A DNA stretch of 64,000 bases from Kineosporia aurantiaca JCM 3230 (GCA_000719025.1 JODP01000018.1:62001-126000); one strand, 5' to 3'. Shown: positions 25,024 through 32,642, counted from the stretch's first letter. Made by a program: numbers and translations. Notes: generated by a model not told the origin, from the letters alone.

Positions 25024-26298
25024 ATGACGACGATGATCCCGCAGACCCCGGAGCAGATGCTCGACTGTGGCTGCCCGGAGAACCGGGGCGTGTCCCGGCG
25101 CACCCTGTTCCGGATGGCCGCGGTCGGCGGCCTGACCACGGCCACCACCTTGTCCGGCGCCACCCTGGCCTTCGGTGCCCCGGCCGGCACCGGCACCCTG
25201 GTCGTGCTCTCGCTGCGCGGCGGCTTCGACGGCCTCTCCGCCGTCGTGCCGCTCGGCGACCCGGCCTACGCCAAGGCCCGCCCGGGCATCAAGGTCAACG
25301 CCTCGCAGGCCAAGAAGCTGGACTCGATGTTCGGCCTACACCCGGCCATGGAGCCGGTGTTCAAGCTGTTCGACAACGGCACGATGGCCGCCGTGCACGC
25401 GGTCGGCCAGGCCGACCCGACCCGCTCGCACTTCGAGGCGATGGCCGAGATGGAGCGGGCCGCCCCGAACGCCAGCCTGCGCACCGGCTGGATCGACCGC
25501 ACGCTGGGCCGGCTCGGCGACCCGGGCGGCTTCTCCGGCACCCAGGTCGGCTCGGGCGCGCTGCCGGACTCGATGATCGGCCCGAACGCCAAGTTCGCGA
25601 TGAACTCGATCGCCGGGGTGAAGCTCTCGGTCGGCGAGGACCTGGTGCCGCTGAGCCGCTGGCGCTCGGCGATGAAGACGCTGCACACCGGCGCCTCCCC
25701 CGAGATCAAGGCGCCGATCACGAACGCGCTCGGGGCCGTGGACAAGATGACCAAGGTGAACAAGGCGGCCGGCAAGACCGCCAAGGAGCTCGGCTACCCG
25801 GAGACCGGCCTGGGCAACGCCCTGCACGACGTGGCCCGGCTGATCAAGGCCAACGTCGGGCTGCGGGTGGCGACGGTCGACTACGGCAACTGGGACATGC
25901 ACGTCAACCTCGGAAACGCCGCCAGCGGCTGGATGTTCAACCAGCTGCAGGAGATGAGCAAGGCGATGGCCGCGTTCGCCGCCGAGCTCGGCACCGACGC
26001 GCTGAACCGGACCACGCTGATCACCCTCAGCGAGTTCGGCCGCCGGCTGGAGGAGAACGGCTCCGGCGGGCTGGACCACGGCCACGGCAACGTGGTGCTG
26101 GCCCTCGGCGGCGGCCTGAAGAAGGGCGTGCACGGCCGCTGGCCCGGCCTGGCCGCGGCCAACCTGGTGGACGGCGACCTGGCCGGCACCACCGACTACC
26201 GATCGATCGTCTCCGAGGTGCTGAAGAACCGCGTCGGGGTGGACTCGACGACCGACATCTTCCCCGGTTACAAGCCCAAGACGGTTGGCTTGGCCTAG
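25024..26298 (+). CDS. DUF1501 domain protein, Tat signal
   Basis: This 424-residue protein has a Tat signal (VSRRTLFRMAAVGGLTTATTLSGATLAFGA, residues ~24-52). The DUF1501 domain follows (LVVLSLRGGFDGLSAVVPLGDPAY, GLHPAMEPVFKLFDNG, THSHFEAM-like RSHFEAMAEME, ITLSEFGRRLEENGSGGLDHGHGNVVLALGG). The fold belongs to the alkaline phosphatase/sulfatase superfamily by family knowledge. The conserved SEFGR and DHGHG motifs match the metal-site region, but activity is not established. A CGCP-type cysteine pair sits before the signal (LDCGCPEN). It forms an operon with the DUF1800 gene and is followed by a strong terminator. Confidence 0.88.
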   Translation: MTTMIPQTPEQMLDCGCPENRGVSRRTLFRMAAVGGLTTATTLSGATLAFGAPAGTGTLVVLSLRGGFDGLSAVVPLGDPAYAKARPGIKVNASQAKKLDSMFGLHPAMEPVFKLFDNGTMAAVHAVGQADPTRSHFEAMAEMERAAPNASLRTGWIDRTLGRLGDPGGFSGTQVGSGALPDSMIGPNAKFAMNSIAGVKLSVGEDLVPLSRWRSAMKTLHTGASPEIKAPITNALGAVDKMTKVNKAAGKTAKELGYPETGLGNALHDVARLIKANVGLRVATVDYGNWDMHVNLGNAASGWMFNQLQEMSKAMAAFAAELGTDALNRTTLITLSEFGRRLEENGSGGLDHGHGNVVLALGGGLKKGVHGRWPGLAAANLVDGDLAGTTDYRSIVSEVLKNRVGVDSTTDIFPGYKPKTVGLA

Positions 26299-26317
26299 TA
26301 ATCGAGGATTCGGGGGT

Positions 26318-26356
26318 GGACGGCGCCGGGCCGTGAGGAGCCCGGCGCCGTCCTCA
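26318..26356 (+). terminator. Terminator of the DUF1800-DUF1501 operon
   Basis: Perfect 14-bp stem (26318-26331, arm GGACGGCGCCGGGC, with 26340-26353) and an 8-nt loop, about 20 nt after the stop codon. Confidence 0.85.
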
Positions 26357-26381
26357 AACCTCTACCCCCACAAAACTCCCC

Positions 26382-26414
26382 GTGATCATGGACTTCTTCC
26401 CCCGTGATCATGGA
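26382..26414 (+). repeat. Two forward GTGATCATGGA repeats (locus B, left)
   Basis: Copies at 26382-26392 and 26404-26414, 22 bp apart, in forward orientation. The inverted partner array lies 1.1 kb downstream at 27487-27541, so the AbiEi-like gene between them is bracketed by inverted copies. Confidence 0.88.
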
Positions 26415-26484
26415 AGGTTATCCACAGGTCCAGGCCTGTGGACAACGAAGAACACCCGATCCGCAATCGCGGCATCGTCGAGCC

Positions 26485-27456
26485 ATGAAACCGACGACCC
26501 ACCCCTCCCGGAGCAATCTGGCCTGGTGCCAGGAGCTCGAGAACCGTTTCGACGGACAGGCCTTCACCGCCCACGAAGCCCAGGAAGCCGGCGTCGGGCC
26601 TTCCCGCCTGGCCCGCCTGCTCGGCTCCGGACTCCTCGTCCACGGGATACGAGGCCTGTACCGACTTCACGATCGTCCTTCCGAGGTTCTGGAACGGGCC
26701 CATGAAGTCATGAAGGCGGTCCCCGACTCGGTCATCGCCCGGCGGACCAGCGCCTGGCTCTTGGGCGAAGACGCTAGATCACCGTCCGAGTCCGCCGATG
26801 CGGTGCCGATCGAATGCATCGTCCCCCGCAGCCGTAACCCCAGCCAGATTCAGGGCATCCGCTGCTATCAGGCCGAGATCCCGCCGGACGACATCGTTGA
26901 GACAGACGGACTACGCTGTACCACCCCGGCCCGCACCGCCGCGGATCTGCTTCGGTGGGTTACTCCCCCAATGGCTCTGGCCTGCGTCGACCAGCTGGTC
27001 CGCAACAAGTACGTGAACAAGCGGCAGATCTTCGACGTCCTCCTGCGCTCATCCGGCGAGAGAAACGTCCACCGGGCGCGTAATCTCACCGCGGTTGTTG
27101 ATCCGCGGGCCGAGTCCTATGGCGAAAGCTGGCTGCGGTTACGAATTCTGGACGCCGGATTCCCGGCTCCCGAACTGCAGGTCCCGATCCGCGACAGGCA
27201 CGGCAAGACCCTTTACCGTCTGGATCTGGGCTGGCCCCGGCTCCGTCTCGGCGTGGAGTACGACGGCGAGGAATTTCACAGCGGGAGAAGCGCTCTGGCC
27301 GCCGACGTGCGTCGTCGCGAAGATCTGAGAACCCGATTCGGATGGCAGGTGATCGGGGTCGGGCGGGGCGAGGTTCTGGGCCTGAGTCTCGGTCTGGAGC
27401 GCGGCATCGGGGAACTGCTCGGGCTGGAGCCGAAGATCCGGCGGCGAGTTTGGTGA
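26485..27456 (+). CDS. AbiEi-type antitoxin-like / DUF559 nuclease-like protein
   Basis: The 323-residue product has an N-terminal winged-helix AbiEi_4-like region (about 15-60: FTAHEAQEAGVGPSRLARLLGSGLLVHGIRGLYRL). The middle domain (PECIVPRSR..., TTPARTAADLLRWV) is common in AbiEi-type proteins. The C-terminal part looks like a DUF559/Vsr-type endonuclease fold (RLDLGWPRLRLGVEYDGEEFHSGRSALAADVRRREDLRTRFGWQVIGV), with the D-x(n)-ExxG-type acidic pattern. Such proteins are abundant in actinobacteria as orphans without a toxin; no nucleotidyltransferase toxin lies beside it. Base composition is visibly less GC-rich than neighbours, and repeats flank it on both sides, so it may be acquired. No ribosome site is obvious at ATG 26485. 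Confidence 0.72.
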   Translation: MKPTTHPSRSNLAWCQELENRFDGQAFTAHEAQEAGVGPSRLARLLGSGLLVHGIRGLYRLHDRPSEVLERAHEVMKAVPDSVIARRTSAWLLGEDARSPSESADAVPIECIVPRSRNPSQIQGIRCYQAEIPPDDIVETDGLRCTTPARTAADLLRWVTPPMALACVDQLVRNKYVNKRQIFDVLLRSSGERNVHRARNLTAVVDPRAESYGESWLRLRILDAGFPAPELQVPIRDRHGKTLYRLDLGWPRLRLGVEYDGEEFHSGRSALAADVRRREDLRTRFGWQVIGVGRGEVLGLSLGLERGIGELLGLEPKIRRRVW

Positions 27457-27486
27457 GCGCCAGATTCCGCCGTCTTGAATGAAAAC

Positions 27487-27541
27487 TCCATCATCACGGG
27501 GAAAGAAGTCCATGATCACGGGGGAAGAAGTCCATGATCAC
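27487..27541 (-). repeat. Three reverse repeat units (locus B, right)
   Basis: TCCATCATCAC (27487-27497, one mismatch) and TCCATGATCAC at 27509-27519 and 27531-27541, each 22 bp apart. They are inverted with respect to the copies at 26382-26414 and lie between two convergent gene ends. Confidence 0.88.
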
Positions 27542-27581
27542 GGCAGGGCGTGGGCGCGGGGGTGGGGCGGCGGGGGTGGGG

Positions 27582-28280
27582 CTAGCCGCTGGATTCGTCG
27601 AAGTGGAGGTTGGCGGTGATTCGGTAGCGGTCGCCGCGGTAGATGGAGCGGGTGTACTCGACCACCCGGCCGGTGACGTCTTTCGTGGTCCGCTCGAAGA
27701 GCAGGGCCGGGGCGTGGACGGGGACCTCGAGCAGGGCGGACTCGGTGGCGTCGGTGACGGTGGCCTCGGTGGTCTGCACGGCGTCGGAGACGGCGATCGC
27801 GTAGCGGTGGCGCAGCAGGTGGTAGAGGGAGCCGGACTCGAAGTCGGCCGGGGCGATGCCGGGCACCAGGGCGGCGATCAGGCTGAGGTGCTCGATCGCC
27901 ATGGGCTGGTCGTCGGTGATCCGCAGCCGGGTCACGGTCAGGACGTCCTCAGCCGGTGAGATCCGCAGCCGGGCGCCGAGTCTCGGGCCCGCCGGGGTGA
28001 CGTCGAACTCCTCGACCCGGCTCGACCAGGTGCCGTCGGCCGGGGGCACGGCGAGGTGGCCGGCCAGGGGCTGGGAGACCGGGCGGTGCGGGGTGAAGGT
28101 GCCGCGGCCTTGATGGCGGATCAGCAGGCCGTCGCCCGCGAGCTCCTCCACGGCGGCCCGGAGGGTGGGGCGGGAGACGCCGAACTGCTCGCTGAGCTCC
28201 CGCTCGGAGGGGATCACCGAGCCGGGCGGCAGGTCGGCGACGAGCTGCCGCAGCTGGTCGCGGACCCAGATTCGTTTCAT
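27582..28280 (-). CDS. GntR family regulator, HutC/UTRA type
   Basis: This 232-residue regulator has a GntR winged helix at the N-terminus (VRDQLRQLVADLPPGSVIPSERELSEQFGVSRPTLRAAVEELAGDGLLIRHQGRGTFTP). A UTRA ligand-binding domain follows (about 90-228: VLTVTRLRITDDQPMAIEHLSL...LLFERTTKDVTGRVVEYTRSIYRGDRYRI). UTRA domains bind small ligands, often sugars or sugar phosphates. It is divergent from the secreted GH16-type enzyme, so it may control that gene and itself in response to a saccharide product. GGAGGTG lies just before the ATG. A perfect inverted repeat overlaps its likely -35 region. Confidence 0.9.
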   Translation of the reverse strand: MKRIWVRDQLRQLVADLPPGSVIPSERELSEQFGVSRPTLRAAVEELAGDGLLIRHQGRGTFTPHRPVSQPLAGHLAVPPADGTWSSRVEEFDVTPAGPRLGARLRISPAEDVLTVTRLRITDDQPMAIEHLSLIAALVPGIAPADFESGSLYHLLRHRYAIAVSDAVQTTEATVTDATESALLEVPVHAPALLFERTTKDVTGRVVEYTRSIYRGDRYRITANLHFDESSG

Positions 28281-28319
28281 CGTGACACCTCCGCGACCAT
28301 CATTGCCTACCCAGCAGAA

Positions 28320-28334
28320 TTTACCTTTGGTAAA
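28320..28334. promoter_or_regulatory. Inverted repeat TTTACC-TTT-GGTAAA, candidate GntR operator
   Basis: Perfect 6-bp arms (28320-28325 and 28329-28334) separated by TTT. The repeat lies 40 nt upstream of the regulator start, overlapping the region where a -35 would sit for the minus-strand TAGGCA (28303-28308). Size and symmetry suit a GntR-family dimer. Confidence 0.5.
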
Positions 28335-28393
28335 GCCCGCTTCACACGCCCTTGAACTGCAAGATCAACGTCCGGGGCAAAAAGTGAAGACCC

Positions 28394-28411
28394 TTGACAA
28401 ATACCAGTGGT
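28394..28411 (+). promoter_or_regulatory. TTGACA -35-like hexamer and ACCAGTGGT palindrome before GH16 gene
   Basis: TTGACA at 28394-28399, with the 9-bp palindrome ACCAGTGGT (28403-28411) inside the spacer. No good -10 is visible at 17 nt. It could be a promoter under repressor control. Confidence 0.35.
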
Positions 28412-28493
28412 TAGCTCACTGTTCTGACACGGATCATGCCCTGATGACCGTTTTCTTCACATCCGTGATCCCTCCCCCTGAAGGAGATCGCTC

Positions 28494-29714
28494 ATGTCCA
28501 AAAGACCCACCAAGCTCACCGCCGCGGCGATCGGCGCCGGGCTCCTGCTGACCGGCGGCGTCCTGGCCACCGTCACCGGCGGCGCGGCCAACGCCGCCGA
28601 GACGGCCAGTTCGGCCGCGGCCACCTGCGGGGTCCTGTACGACGACTTCGCCTACTCCTCCTCCACCGACACGGCGTTCACCGGGCACGGCTGGACGGCG
28701 CGCAGCAACTCCGGCGGCCCGGGCGTGGCCGGCGCCACCTGGAAGCCGCAGAACATCACCTTCCCGACCGTCGACGGGCAGAAGGTGGCCCAGCTGCAGA
28801 GCAGCACCGACGGCACCGCGGCGGGCACCGTCCAGTCCGAGTTCCTCACCACCGCGCAGAAGTTCAAGGACGGGACGTACGCCGCGCGGATCAAGTTCAG
28901 CGACACCCCGTCGTCCGGGACCGACGGCGACCACGTCAACGAGACGTTCTTCGCGATCGGCCCGGCGCAGAAGCAGACCTTCGACCCGGACTACTCGGAG
29001 CTGGACTTCTCCGAGTACCTGCCGAACGGCGGCTGGGGCGAGCAGGGCCCGATCAACTACCAGACCAGCTGGAACGGCTACCAGGACGACCCCTGGGTGG
29101 CCCACAACGCGCACGACTCGCAGAACGCCAGCCTGGCCGGCTGGCACAACGTGATGGCCACCGTCTCCGCCCAGCACGTGAAGTACTACATCGACGGCAC
29201 CCTGGTCGGCGACCAGACGTACGACGACGCGACCGGCACCTTCCCGGTCTGGCCGCGGGCGAACATGTCGGTCAACTTCAACCTGTGGTTCATCGACACC
29301 GCCGGGCACACCAGCGGGAACAGCGTGTACCAGGAGCAGGTCGACTGGTTCTACTACAACAAGGACACGGTTCAGACTCCGGCGCAGGTGAACTCGGCCG
29401 CCGCCGGATACCGCAGCGCGGGCAGCACGTTCCAGGACACGGTCGGCACCGGCACCTGCACGAACCCGCCGACCGACCCGACCTCACCGCCGGTCACCCC
29501 GACCACTCCGCCGGTGACCCCCACCACGACCCCGCCGACCACGCCCCCGACCGGTCCCGCCAACTGCAGCACGGCGGCCGAATGGAGCTGGTCGCAGGTC
29601 TATCTCGCCGGCGACAAGGCCAAGCACAACGGTCATCTCTGGTCGGCGAACTGGTGGACGCAGGGCTCCGAGCCCGGTCTCACCGCTCAGTGGAAGGACC
29701 TCGGCCCCTGCTGA
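28494..29714 (+). CDS. Secreted GH16-type glycoside hydrolase with CBM5/12 module
   Basis: This 406-residue exported enzyme has a signal peptide (about 1-35, ending GGAANA-AE) and a beta-jelly-roll glycosidase domain (45-300). The clan GH16 catalytic motif is Glu169-Leu-Asp171-Phe-Ser-Glu174 (ELDFSEYL). A Pro/Thr linker (about 325-355) joins it to a C-terminal CBM5/12 chitin/cellulose-binding module (AEWSWSQVYLAGDKAKHNGHLWSANWWTQGSEPG). GH16 enzymes cleave beta-1,3/1,4-glucans or related galactans; the exact substrate is not readable. AAGGAGATC lies just upstream of the ATG. The divergent GntR regulator suggests induction by a breakdown product. A strong hairpin follows. Confidence 0.85.
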   Translation: MSKRPTKLTAAAIGAGLLLTGGVLATVTGGAANAAETASSAAATCGVLYDDFAYSSSTDTAFTGHGWTARSNSGGPGVAGATWKPQNITFPTVDGQKVAQLQSSTDGTAAGTVQSEFLTTAQKFKDGTYAARIKFSDTPSSGTDGDHVNETFFAIGPAQKQTFDPDYSELDFSEYLPNGGWGEQGPINYQTSWNGYQDDPWVAHNAHDSQNASLAGWHNVMATVSAQHVKYYIDGTLVGDQTYDDATGTFPVWPRANMSVNFNLWFIDTAGHTSGNSVYQEQVDWFYYNKDTVQTPAQVNSAAAGYRSAGSTFQDTVGTGTCTNPPTDPTSPPVTPTTPPVTPTTTPPTTPPTGPANCSTAAEWSWSQVYLAGDKAKHNGHLWSANWWTQGSEPGLTAQWKDLGPC

Positions 29715-29728
29715 TCCGGAACTGAGAA

Positions 29729-29761
29729 GCCCGGCACCCGGCGCAAAGCCGGGTGCCGGGC
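29729..29761. terminator. Hairpin terminator after the GH16 gene
   Basis: Perfect 14-bp stem (29729-29742 with 29748-29761, arm GCCCGGCACCCGGC) and a GCAAA loop. It separates convergent genes and could work in both directions. Confidence 0.85.
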
Positions 29762-29766
29762 GCGTT

Positions 29767-29834
29767 ACCCGAGTTCAGCGTCCTCACTGATCACCCGAGT
29801 TCAGCGTCTTCACTGATCATCCGAGTTCACCGTC
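29767..29834. repeat. 26-bp tandem repeat copying the antiporter 3' end
   Basis: Two full 26-bp units (29767-29792 and 29793-29818, differing at one base, TCCTC versus TCTTC) and a partial third (29819-29834). The third holds the last codons and stop of the antiporter gene. On the minus strand each unit carries GAACTCGG followed by a stop or stop-like triplet. Confidence 0.85.
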
Positions 29835-31709
29835 GGTGAAACACCAACGCCACGACTCACCCAGTTCGACGCTCCGCATCACCGGATGGCCGGTGGCCTG
29901 GAAATGCTTCTCCGAATGCCGGTTCGGCGAGGAGTCGCAGCAGCCGACGTGCCCACAGGACAGGCACATCCGCAGGTGCACCCAGCTGTGCTCACCCATC
30001 GCCAGGCAGTCCGGGCAGGCGTCCGGGCGGGAGGAGGGGGCGATCGTCAGCGGGCTGTCCCGCAGATGCTCGCAGGCTCCCACACGGACGGCGGTGAGCT
30101 GTTCGGAGCGCTCGGTGGCGGACGGACCGGTGCCGGTGGAGAAGCCGTCGAGCATCGCCTCCTCCTGGTCGATCCGCTCCAGGACCCGCTCGACCAGGTC
30201 GTGCGGCACCGAGCCGTCGTTGCGGACCTGGGCGACCACCCGGCGCTCGGCCTCCAGCATCGCCACCCGCAGCCGGTGGAACGTGGCGGCCGGGGTCTCG
30301 CGTTCGGCGTCGGTCGAGCCCAGGCGTTCCCAGGCCGCGTTCGCCACCCGCTCCCCCCAGTCCTGCAGCGACTCCACCACGTGCGGCGCGTCCTTCGGCT
30401 CCTTGGCCGTGTTCAGCCGTTGCAGCCCGGCCTCGGCCGCCTGCTGCTGCAGCAGCGCCTCCTGCAACGCGTCCTGGGCCGGGTCCGGGCCGGCCACCCG
30501 CAGCCGGCGGACCAGCCAGGGCAGGGTGGTGCCCTGGATCAGCAGGGTGCCGGCCACCACGGTGAAGGCGGCGACGATCAGCGCGGGCCGGCCGGGCGCC
30601 TCCTCCGGAATGGTCAGCGCCGCGGCCAGGGTGACCACCCCGCGCATCCCGGCCCAGCCGACCAGGAAGACGCCCCGGGCCGGGGGCCGGGGCTCGTTGC
30701 GGCGCACCCGCCCGACCAGCCAGCGCGGGACGTAGGTGGCCGGGAAGACCCAGAGCCCCCGCACCACGATCACCGTGACCAGGACGGCGGCACAGAGCAC
30801 CAGCACGTCGCCGTTCGCGGTCTGCGCGTCGTCCAGGGCGTCGGTGACCAGATCCTGCAGCTGCAGGCCGATCAGCAGGAAGACCACGCTCTCGAGCAGG
30901 AACTGGACGGTCCGCCAGATCACCCGCTCGGTGACCCGGGACATCGCCGACTGGATCTCGGTGGACCGGTGACCGAGCACCAGCCCGGCGACCACCACCG
31001 CGATCACTCCGGAGCCCTGCACCTCCTCGGCGATCAGGTAGGCGCAGAACGGCACGATCAGCGAGACCGAGGTGTCCAGCACCGGGTCCTCGACCTTGCG
31101 GCGCAGGAACGAGACCGCCTCGGCCAGCAGCCAGCCGACCAGGATCCCGCCCGCCACCGCCCAGACGAAGTCCAGACCGGTGGAGAGGATGCCGACCGAA
31201 CCGGAGATCGCGGCGATCGCGGTGCGCAGGGTGACCAGCGCGGTCGCGTCGTTCAGCAGGCTCTCGCCCTCGAGCAGGCTGACCACCTGCCGGGGCATCC
31301 GCACCGCCCGGGCCACGGCACTGGCCGCCACCGCGTCCGGCGGGGCGACCACCGCGCCCAGGGCCAGGGCGACCGCGAACGACACGTCCGGCAGCACCAG
31401 CTGGACCACCACGGCCACGGCCAGGGCGGTGATCAGGACCAGGACGACCGACAGCATCCCGATCGACCGGCGGTTGCGGCGCAGGTCGACCCAGGGCGTG
31501 CGGACCGCGGTGGCGTAGAGCAACGGGGGCAGCAGGCCCTCGAGGACCAGGTCCGGCTCCAGGGCAGGGGTGGGCATCCCGGGGACGAACGACAGGATCA
31601 GTCCGAAGGCGGTCAGGAGCAGCGGCGCCGAGAGGGCGAAGCGGTTCGCGAGACCGGCGGTTCCGGCGGCGATCGCCAGGATGATGACGAGTTGGATCGC
31701 CAGGGGCAC
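29817..31709 (-). CDS. CPA1-type Na+/H+ antiporter fused to a UBP zinc finger
   Basis: This 630-residue protein has about 12 membrane helices (1-415) matching NhaP/CPA1 sodium-proton exchangers, including GAVVAPPDAVAASAVARA and LLEGESLLNDATALVTL, which carry the ion-binding acidic residues. A cytoplasmic helical region (about 430-540) follows. The C-terminal UBP-type zinc finger (about 545-625) reads CEHL...CPDCL...WVHLRMCLSCGHVGCCDSS...H...H, with all expected Cys/His ligands. UBP fingers bind ubiquitin tails in eukaryotes; their bacterial partner is unknown. The GTG start lies 10 nt after a perfect 10-bp inverted repeat. The STAS-domain gene lies 59 nt upstream on the same strand. Confidence 0.9.
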   Translation of the reverse strand: MPLAIQLVIILAIAAGTAGLANRFALSAPLLLTAFGLILSFVPGMPTPALEPDLVLEGLLPPLLYATAVRTPWVDLRRNRRSIGMLSVVLVLITALAVAVVVQLVLPDVSFAVALALGAVVAPPDAVAASAVARAVRMPRQVVSLLEGESLLNDATALVTLRTAIAAISGSVGILSTGLDFVWAVAGGILVGWLLAEAVSFLRRKVEDPVLDTSVSLIVPFCAYLIAEEVQGSGVIAVVVAGLVLGHRSTEIQSAMSRVTERVIWRTVQFLLESVVFLLIGLQLQDLVTDALDDAQTANGDVLVLCAAVLVTVIVVRGLWVFPATYVPRWLVGRVRRNEPRPPARGVFLVGWAGMRGVVTLAAALTIPEEAPGRPALIVAAFTVVAGTLLIQGTTLPWLVRRLRVAGPDPAQDALQEALLQQQAAEAGLQRLNTAKEPKDAPHVVESLQDWGERVANAAWERLGSTDAERETPAATFHRLRVAMLEAERRVVAQVRNDGSVPHDLVERVLERIDQEEAMLDGFSTGTGPSATERSEQLTAVRVGACEHLRDSPLTIAPSSRPDACPDCLAMGEHSWVHLRMCLSCGHVGCCDSSPNRHSEKHFQATGHPVMRSVELGESWRWCFTDGELG

Positions 31710-31719
31710 CCGGGGATCA

Positions 31720-31740
31720 TCTCACGGTGTCACCGTGAGA
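31720..31740 (-). promoter_or_regulatory. Perfect 10-bp inverted repeat before the antiporter
   Basis: Arms TCTCACGGTG and CACCGTGAGA separated by a single T, 10 nt upstream of the antiporter GTG. It could be an operator or a leader hairpin that covers the ribosome site; no other gene shares it in this window. Confidence 0.5.
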
Positions 31741-31768
31741 ACTCACCGCAGCCGATCGGCCGCGGGGT

Positions 31769-32101
31769 TCAGCAGACCAGAGCGGCCGGCCGGACCGAGG
31801 ACGTCCAGGTCACCCGGGCCACCCGGAGCAGCCGCAGCTCGCGGGCCTGGACCCCGGTGAGCACCAGCTGCCGGCCGGCCTGCCGGGCCCGGCGGCCGGT
31901 CCCGACCAGGACGCCCAGCCCCGCGCCGTCCCAGATCTCCAGCTCGTTCATCTCGATCACCAGCTCACCCTCGCCGGCGTCGACGGCCTCGTGCAGGACG
32001 GTCCGGGTGGCCGAGACCGATCGCGCGTCCAGGCGCCCGGCCAGGCGCAGCCGCGCACCCGGGGCCACCACCTCGACCGTCAGTCTCGTGCCGTTGTCCA
32101 T
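31769..32101 (-). CDS. STAS-domain (anti-anti-sigma-like) protein without the usual phospho-Ser
   Basis: This 110-residue single-domain STAS protein reads TRLTVEVVAPGARLRLAGRLDARSVSATRTVLHEAVDAGEGELVIEMNELEIWDGAGLGVLVGTGRRARQAG. In SpoIIAA-type anti-sigma antagonists the loop reads DSSG and its first Ser is phosphorylated; here it is Asp58-Gly59-Ala60-Gly, so the acceptor is missing. It may bind partners constitutively or act outside a kinase switch. The ATG at 32101 is the better start (GGGGGGCACGGG upstream) than one ten codons earlier. It is encoded just upstream of the antiporter on the same strand. Confidence 0.82.
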   Translation of the reverse strand: MDNGTRLTVEVVAPGARLRLAGRLDARSVSATRTVLHEAVDAGEGELVIEMNELEIWDGAGLGVLVGTGRRARQAGRQLVLTGVQARELRLLRVARVTWTSSVRPAALVC

Positions 32102-32297
32102 CCCGTGCCCCCCGAAGTCACCCGCCCGCACCGCCGCCGAACATCAGCGGTCACAGAGCGTTCATCTACTGTGACACGGAAGCCGCTCGCAGGACAGGTG
32201 CGACCCGCCCTTTTACCAGGGTTCATTCTTCCCGCAAGGTGGAAAGACCGGCTTAAGCCGGTGGCAAGTTCCCGGTAAGAGCGAGGACACTGGACGC

Positions 32298-32642
32298 ATG
32301 TTGTACGGGAACGGCACCGACTACCTTCTGTCGTTCCTCGTCGTGGTCCTCGGCTTCGGCGTGATGGTGCTGTTCCTGCGATGGACGTTCAGCTCGGGTA
32401 AATCGGTCGTCGCCCGTCGGCCCCGGGTCGGCGGCGAGGGCGAGTACGGGCTCTTCGTGCCGATCGCCTCGCCGGCCACGATGATCGAGGGCGAGCAGCT
32501 GCGCCTGCGGCTGGAGGCGAACCGGGTACGCGGAAAGCTGGTGCAGACCACCGACGGGCCCCGGCTGATGGTGTTCGAGCAGGACGAGAAGATCGCCCGC
32601 ACCATCCTCGCCGGGCCGCAACCCCCGTCCACCACCCTCTAG
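32298..32642 (+). CDS. Small single-helix membrane protein, unknown function
   Basis: This 114-residue protein has one N-terminal membrane helix (about 9-31, LLSFLVVVLGFGVMVLFLRWTF) and a cytoplasmic tail with the motif YGLFVPIASPATMIEGEQLRLRLEANRVRGKLVQTTDGPRLMVFEQDEKIARTIL. It has no recognised domain. The tail resembles short regulatory or adaptor proteins often found next to murA in actinobacteria, but I cannot name it. The stop overlaps the convergent murA stop by 4 bp. Confidence 0.72.
   Translation: MLYGNGTDYLLSFLVVVLGFGVMVLFLRWTFSSGKSVVARRPRVGGEGEYGLFVPIASPATMIEGEQLRLRLEANRVRGKLVQTTDGPRLMVFEQDEKIARTILAGPQPPSTTL

Noticed and set aside
29886..32174. A 762-codon plus-strand frame
   Set aside because: It is antisense to the antiporter and STAS genes and shows only low-complexity Gly/Gln/Asp/Arg sequence.
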